This document shows positions 6,552 to 8,511 of a stretch of 8,511 bases of DNA, piece by piece (the stretch's first letter is position 1; every line of letters begins with the position of its first letter). The notes under the pieces are model-generated. The model was not told the origin of the DNA. It worked only from the letters and a program-made list of their open reading frames with translations, and did no database searches. This DNA comes from an uncultured Clostridia bacterium. GTDB taxonomy: Bacteria; Bacillota; Clostridia; UBA1381. The position numbers were made by a program, and so were the translations under genes. Location of the stretch: positions 1-8,511 of the forward strand of contig CAKSGG010000135.1 of the NCBI GenBank assembly GCA_934454215.1, read 5' to 3'.

Positions 6552-6782
6552 ATGCAGACATTTAATCTATTACTAAGTTCAATAAACGATGTTAAGGATT
6601 TCGTAAACATCGTAAGCAGATATGATTTTGATGTTGATTTAACATCGGGAAGATACGTTGTAGACGCAAAGTCAATAATGGGGATTTTCAGTCTTGATTT
6701 GTCAAAGCCTATAAAGGTTGAGGTTCACGGTGAAAACTGTGAGGAATTTATGAATGAATTGTCAAGATTTATTGTAAAATAA
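6552..6782 (+). CDS. HPr-like protein lacking the active-site histidine
   Basis: 76 residues, against about 85-88 for ordinary HPr. The middle, DVDLTSGRYVVDAKSIMGIFSL (shown in part: AKSIMGIFSL at 39-48), aligns well with the HPr region NGKTVNLKSIMGVMSL of E. coli. Ser41 therefore takes the place of regulatory Ser46, with the Ile-Met-Gly that follows it conserved. The N-terminal site is lost: where HPr has GIHARPA, this protein has SINDVKD, so His15 becomes Asn12 and Arg17 becomes Val14. It cannot be a normal PTS phosphocarrier. By analogy with Bacillus Crh, which also lacks His15, a regulatory role through Ser41 phosphorylation is possible; this is inference. GGGAGGA at 6537-6543 lies eight bases before the ATG. 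It is a stand-alone gene with its own promoter and terminator, and no PTS genes adjoin it. No signal peptide or membrane segment is seen. Confidence 0.8.
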   Translation: MQTFNLLLSSINDVKDFVNIVSRYDFDVDLTSGRYVVDAKSIMGIFSLDLSKPIKVEVHGENCEEFMNELSRFIVK

Positions 6783-6791
6783 GTTTGAATT

Positions 6792-6821
6792 AAAGAATCT
6801 CAGATTTGAGATTCTTTTTTT
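6792..6821 (+). terminator. Rho-independent terminator of the HPr-like gene
   Basis: AAAGAATCTCA (6792-6802) pairs perfectly with TGAGATTCTTT (6807-6817) around a GATT loop, ending in a run of seven T (6815-6821). It begins nine bases after the stop codon, so the small gene is probably monocistronic and adhE needs its own promoter. Confidence 0.9.
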
Positions 6822-6849
6822 GTGCAAAAATATTTTACCTTATTTTTCA

Positions 6850-6881
6850 TTGTTGCAAATGCGGAATTTTGTATAACAAAA
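6850..6881 (+). promoter_or_regulatory. Candidate adhE promoter with overlapping palindrome
   Basis: TATAAC (6872-6877, 5 of 6) could be the -10 with a poor TTGTTG (6850-6855, 3 of 6) 16 bases upstream. Overlapping it, TTTTGT (6867-6872) and ACAAAA (6876-6881) form a 6-pair palindrome with a three-base centre. A weak -35 with a palindrome on the -10 fits a regulated gene. TTGT...ACAA recalls the ends of Rex redox-sensor operators, but the known clostridial site is 18 bases long and this one is shorter. Both the promoter and the operator are tentative. Confidence 0.35.
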
Positions 6882-6934
6882 ATAGTTATGGAAAGAATAA
6901 TATAGCGGCAATAATTTGAAAAGGAGTGTATGAT

Positions 6935-8511
6935 ATGAGCGAAATTAACATACCTGAAATGGTTGATAAATTAGTTTCCAATGCTCAGGAAGCATTAGAG
7001 GAATTTATGAAATTTGACCAGAAAAAGATAGACGAAATTGTAAAACAAATGACGCTTGCGGGGCTTGACAAACACATGGAGCTTGCAAAAATGGCTGTGG
7101 AAGAAACGGGCAGGGGAGTTTATGAGGATAAAGTAACAAAAAATATGTTTGCAACCGAATACATTTATCATTCGATAAAGAATGAAAAAACGGTCGGAGT
7201 TATATCAAAGAATGAATTGGAGGACTATGAAATTATTGCCGAGCCGGTGGGGGTAATATGCGGCGTTACACCTGTTACAAATCCTACATCGACAACTCTG
7301 TTTAAGGCAATAATCTGCGTAAAGACAAGAAATCCCATTATTTTCGGATTTCATCCGTCTGCGCAAAAGTGTTCGTCGGAGGCTGCAAGAATAGTTTATG
7401 AGGCCGCCTTGAAAGCAGGTGCGCCGAAAAATTGTATTCAGTGGATTGAGTACCCGTCAATTGAGGCAACAAACACATTGATGAATCATAAAGATGTTGC
7501 GACCGTTCTTGCAACAGGCGGTTCGGCTATGGTCAGAGCGGCATATTCGACGGGAAAGCCGGCTTTAGGAGTCGGACCGGGAAATGTTCCGTGTTATATT
7601 CATGCGAGTGCCGACCTGGAACAGGCGGTAACGGATTTGGTTTTGTCAAAAACATTTGATAACGGTATGATTTGCGCATCGGAGCAGGCTGTAATAGCTG
7701 ACAAAAAAATAGCTTCAAAATTTGAAAAGCTCATGAAACGCAGAGGCTGTTATTTCCTTAAGGACAGCGAGATAGAAAAAGTCAGCAGTTATGTTATAAA
7801 CAGTGAGAAAGGCTCAGTAAATCCCGATGTTGTAGGAAAGAACGCACATTGGATTGCAGAGCAGGCGGGAGTAAACGTTCCCGAAAATACGAAAATACTA
7901 ATAGGAAAGGTTGACGGCGTAGGCCCCGAATATCCGCTGTCAAGAGAAAAGCTCAGCCCTGTACTGGCTTATATGATTGCGCAAACGCCGGAAGAAGGCT
8001 TGGAGCTTTCTGAAAAGATGATAAAATTTCACGGAATGGGTCACAGTGCTGTAATTCATGCAAAGGATGAGAATATTATAAATGAATTTGCGGACAGAAT
8101 GAAAGCGGGCAGATTAATTGTAAACTCACCGTCGGCTCATGGGGCAATAGGCGATATATACAATACAAATATGCCGTCGCTTACTCTGGGCTGCGGCAGT
8201 TACGGCGGAAACAGCGTGAGCGGAAATGTAACGACAGTAAATCTTATTAATCAGAAAAGAGTAGTAGATAGGCGTGTTAATATGCAATGGTTTAAAATCC
8301 CCGATAAAATATATTTTGAGAAAAATTCGATTCAGTATCTGGAAAAAATGCCCGATATATCAAAAGCGGTAATCGTAACCGACCCGGGAATGGTTGAGCT
8401 GGGATATACGGATAAAATTCTTTATTATCTGAGAAAGCGCCCGAATCCTGTTCATTGCCGTATTTATTCCGATGTTGAGCCTGACACGTCAATAGAAACG
8501 GTAATGGAGGG
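6935..8511 (+). CDS. adhE: Bifunctional acetaldehyde-CoA/alcohol dehydrogenase, 3'-truncated by the window edge
   Basis: Reduces acetyl-CoA to acetaldehyde and then ethanol, regenerating NAD+ during fermentation; known AdhE proteins assemble into cytoplasmic spirosome filaments. The frame stays open from the ATG at 6935 for 525 full codons to the edge, with no stop. AAAAGGAG (6919-6926) lies eight bases before the ATG. Residues 1 to about 440 are the CoA-acylating aldehyde dehydrogenase domain: EPVGVICGVTPVTNPTST, the nucleotide-binding region with ATGGSAMV and GVGPGNVP, and catalytic Cys247 in NGMICASEQ (Cys246 in E. coli). A linker ends near MQWFKIP (450), where the iron-dependent alcohol dehydrogenase domain begins (PDKIYFEKNSIQYL, then IVTDPGMVELGY). 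About 340 residues, including the iron-binding histidines, lie outside. The linker and second domain rule out a single-domain EutE-type enzyme. The gene is preceded by a terminator, so it is transcribed separately from the HPr-like gene. Confidence 0.95.
   Translation, partial: MSEINIPEMVDKLVSNAQEALEEFMKFDQKKIDEIVKQMTLAGLDKHMELAKMAVEETGRGVYEDKVTKNMFATEYIYHSIKNEKTVGVISKNELEDYEIIAEPVGVICGVTPVTNPTSTTLFKAIICVKTRNPIIFGFHPSAQKCSSEAARIVYEAALKAGAPKNCIQWIEYPSIEATNTLMNHKDVATVLATGGSAMVRAAYSTGKPALGVGPGNVPCYIHASADLEQAVTDLVLSKTFDNGMICASEQAVIADKKIASKFEKLMKRRGCYFLKDSEIEKVSSYVINSEKGSVNPDVVGKNAHWIAEQAGVNVPENTKILIGKVDGVGPEYPLSREKLSPVLAYMIAQTPEEGLELSEKMIKFHGMGHSAVIHAKDENIINEFADRMKAGRLIVNSPSAHGAIGDIYNTNMPSLTLGCGSYGGNSVSGNVTTVNLINQKRVVDRRVNMQWFKIPDKIYFEKNSIQYLEKMPDISKAVIVTDPGMVELGYTDKILYYLRKRPNPVHCRIYSDVEPDTSIETVME

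Noticed and set aside
1..8511. A mobile element, defence island or novel multi-gene system.
   Set aside because: All genes except the small HPr-like one belong to well-known metabolic or tRNA-modification families. There are no transposase, integrase, terminal repeats or spacer arrays.

Overview
The window looks like chromosomal housekeeping and metabolic DNA from an anaerobic, low-to-moderate GC member of the Clostridia (Firmicutes/Bacillota), probably gut- or sediment-type. Four things point there. There are strong AGGAGG-like ribosome sites and sigma-A-like promoters with TATAAT-type -10 boxes. Lysine is made by the diaminopimelate aminotransferase route (DapF plus DapL). PurF is the Bacillus type, with a propeptide and iron-sulfur cluster cysteines. 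A fused AdhE is present. No tRNA, rRNA, CRISPR array, insertion sequence or phage gene was seen, and I cannot name the species.

Layout on the + strand: the 3' part of an asparagine synthetase gene (asnB, 1-1353) runs in from the left edge. A 142-base gap follows, holding a good promoter and two GC-rich hairpins. It leads into a tight three-gene unit: dapF (1496-2338), dapL (2351-3538) and purF (best start 3553, ending 4983). The unit closes with a strong hairpin-plus-T terminator at 4990-5026. Convergent to it on the - strand is mtaB (6321 down to 5002), a tRNA methylthiotransferase whose last codons and stop lie inside that terminator hairpin. A 230-base AT-rich divergent region (6322-6551) carries promoters in both directions. 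It is followed by a small HPr-like gene (6552-6782) with its own promoter and terminator, then adhE (6935 to the right edge), cut off early in its alcohol dehydrogenase half. No gene-free stretch exceeds 300 bases.

How the genes fit together: AsnB and PurF are both glutamine-amide-using enzymes of the N-terminal-nucleophile amidotransferase class, and they flank two enzymes of lysine and cell-wall diaminopimelate synthesis. The block therefore looks like nitrogen and anabolic metabolism. MtaB modifies tRNA. AdhE recycles NADH by reducing acetyl-CoA to ethanol, as expected of a fermenter.

The most interesting items are two. One is the HPr-like protein, which has lost the PTS phosphoryl-accepting histidine but kept the regulatory-serine motif (a Crh-like pattern), with CcpA-type half-sites near its predicted transcription start. 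The other is the pair of related hairpins in the dapF leader. Nothing here amounts to a clearly new system; most of the window is ordinary.
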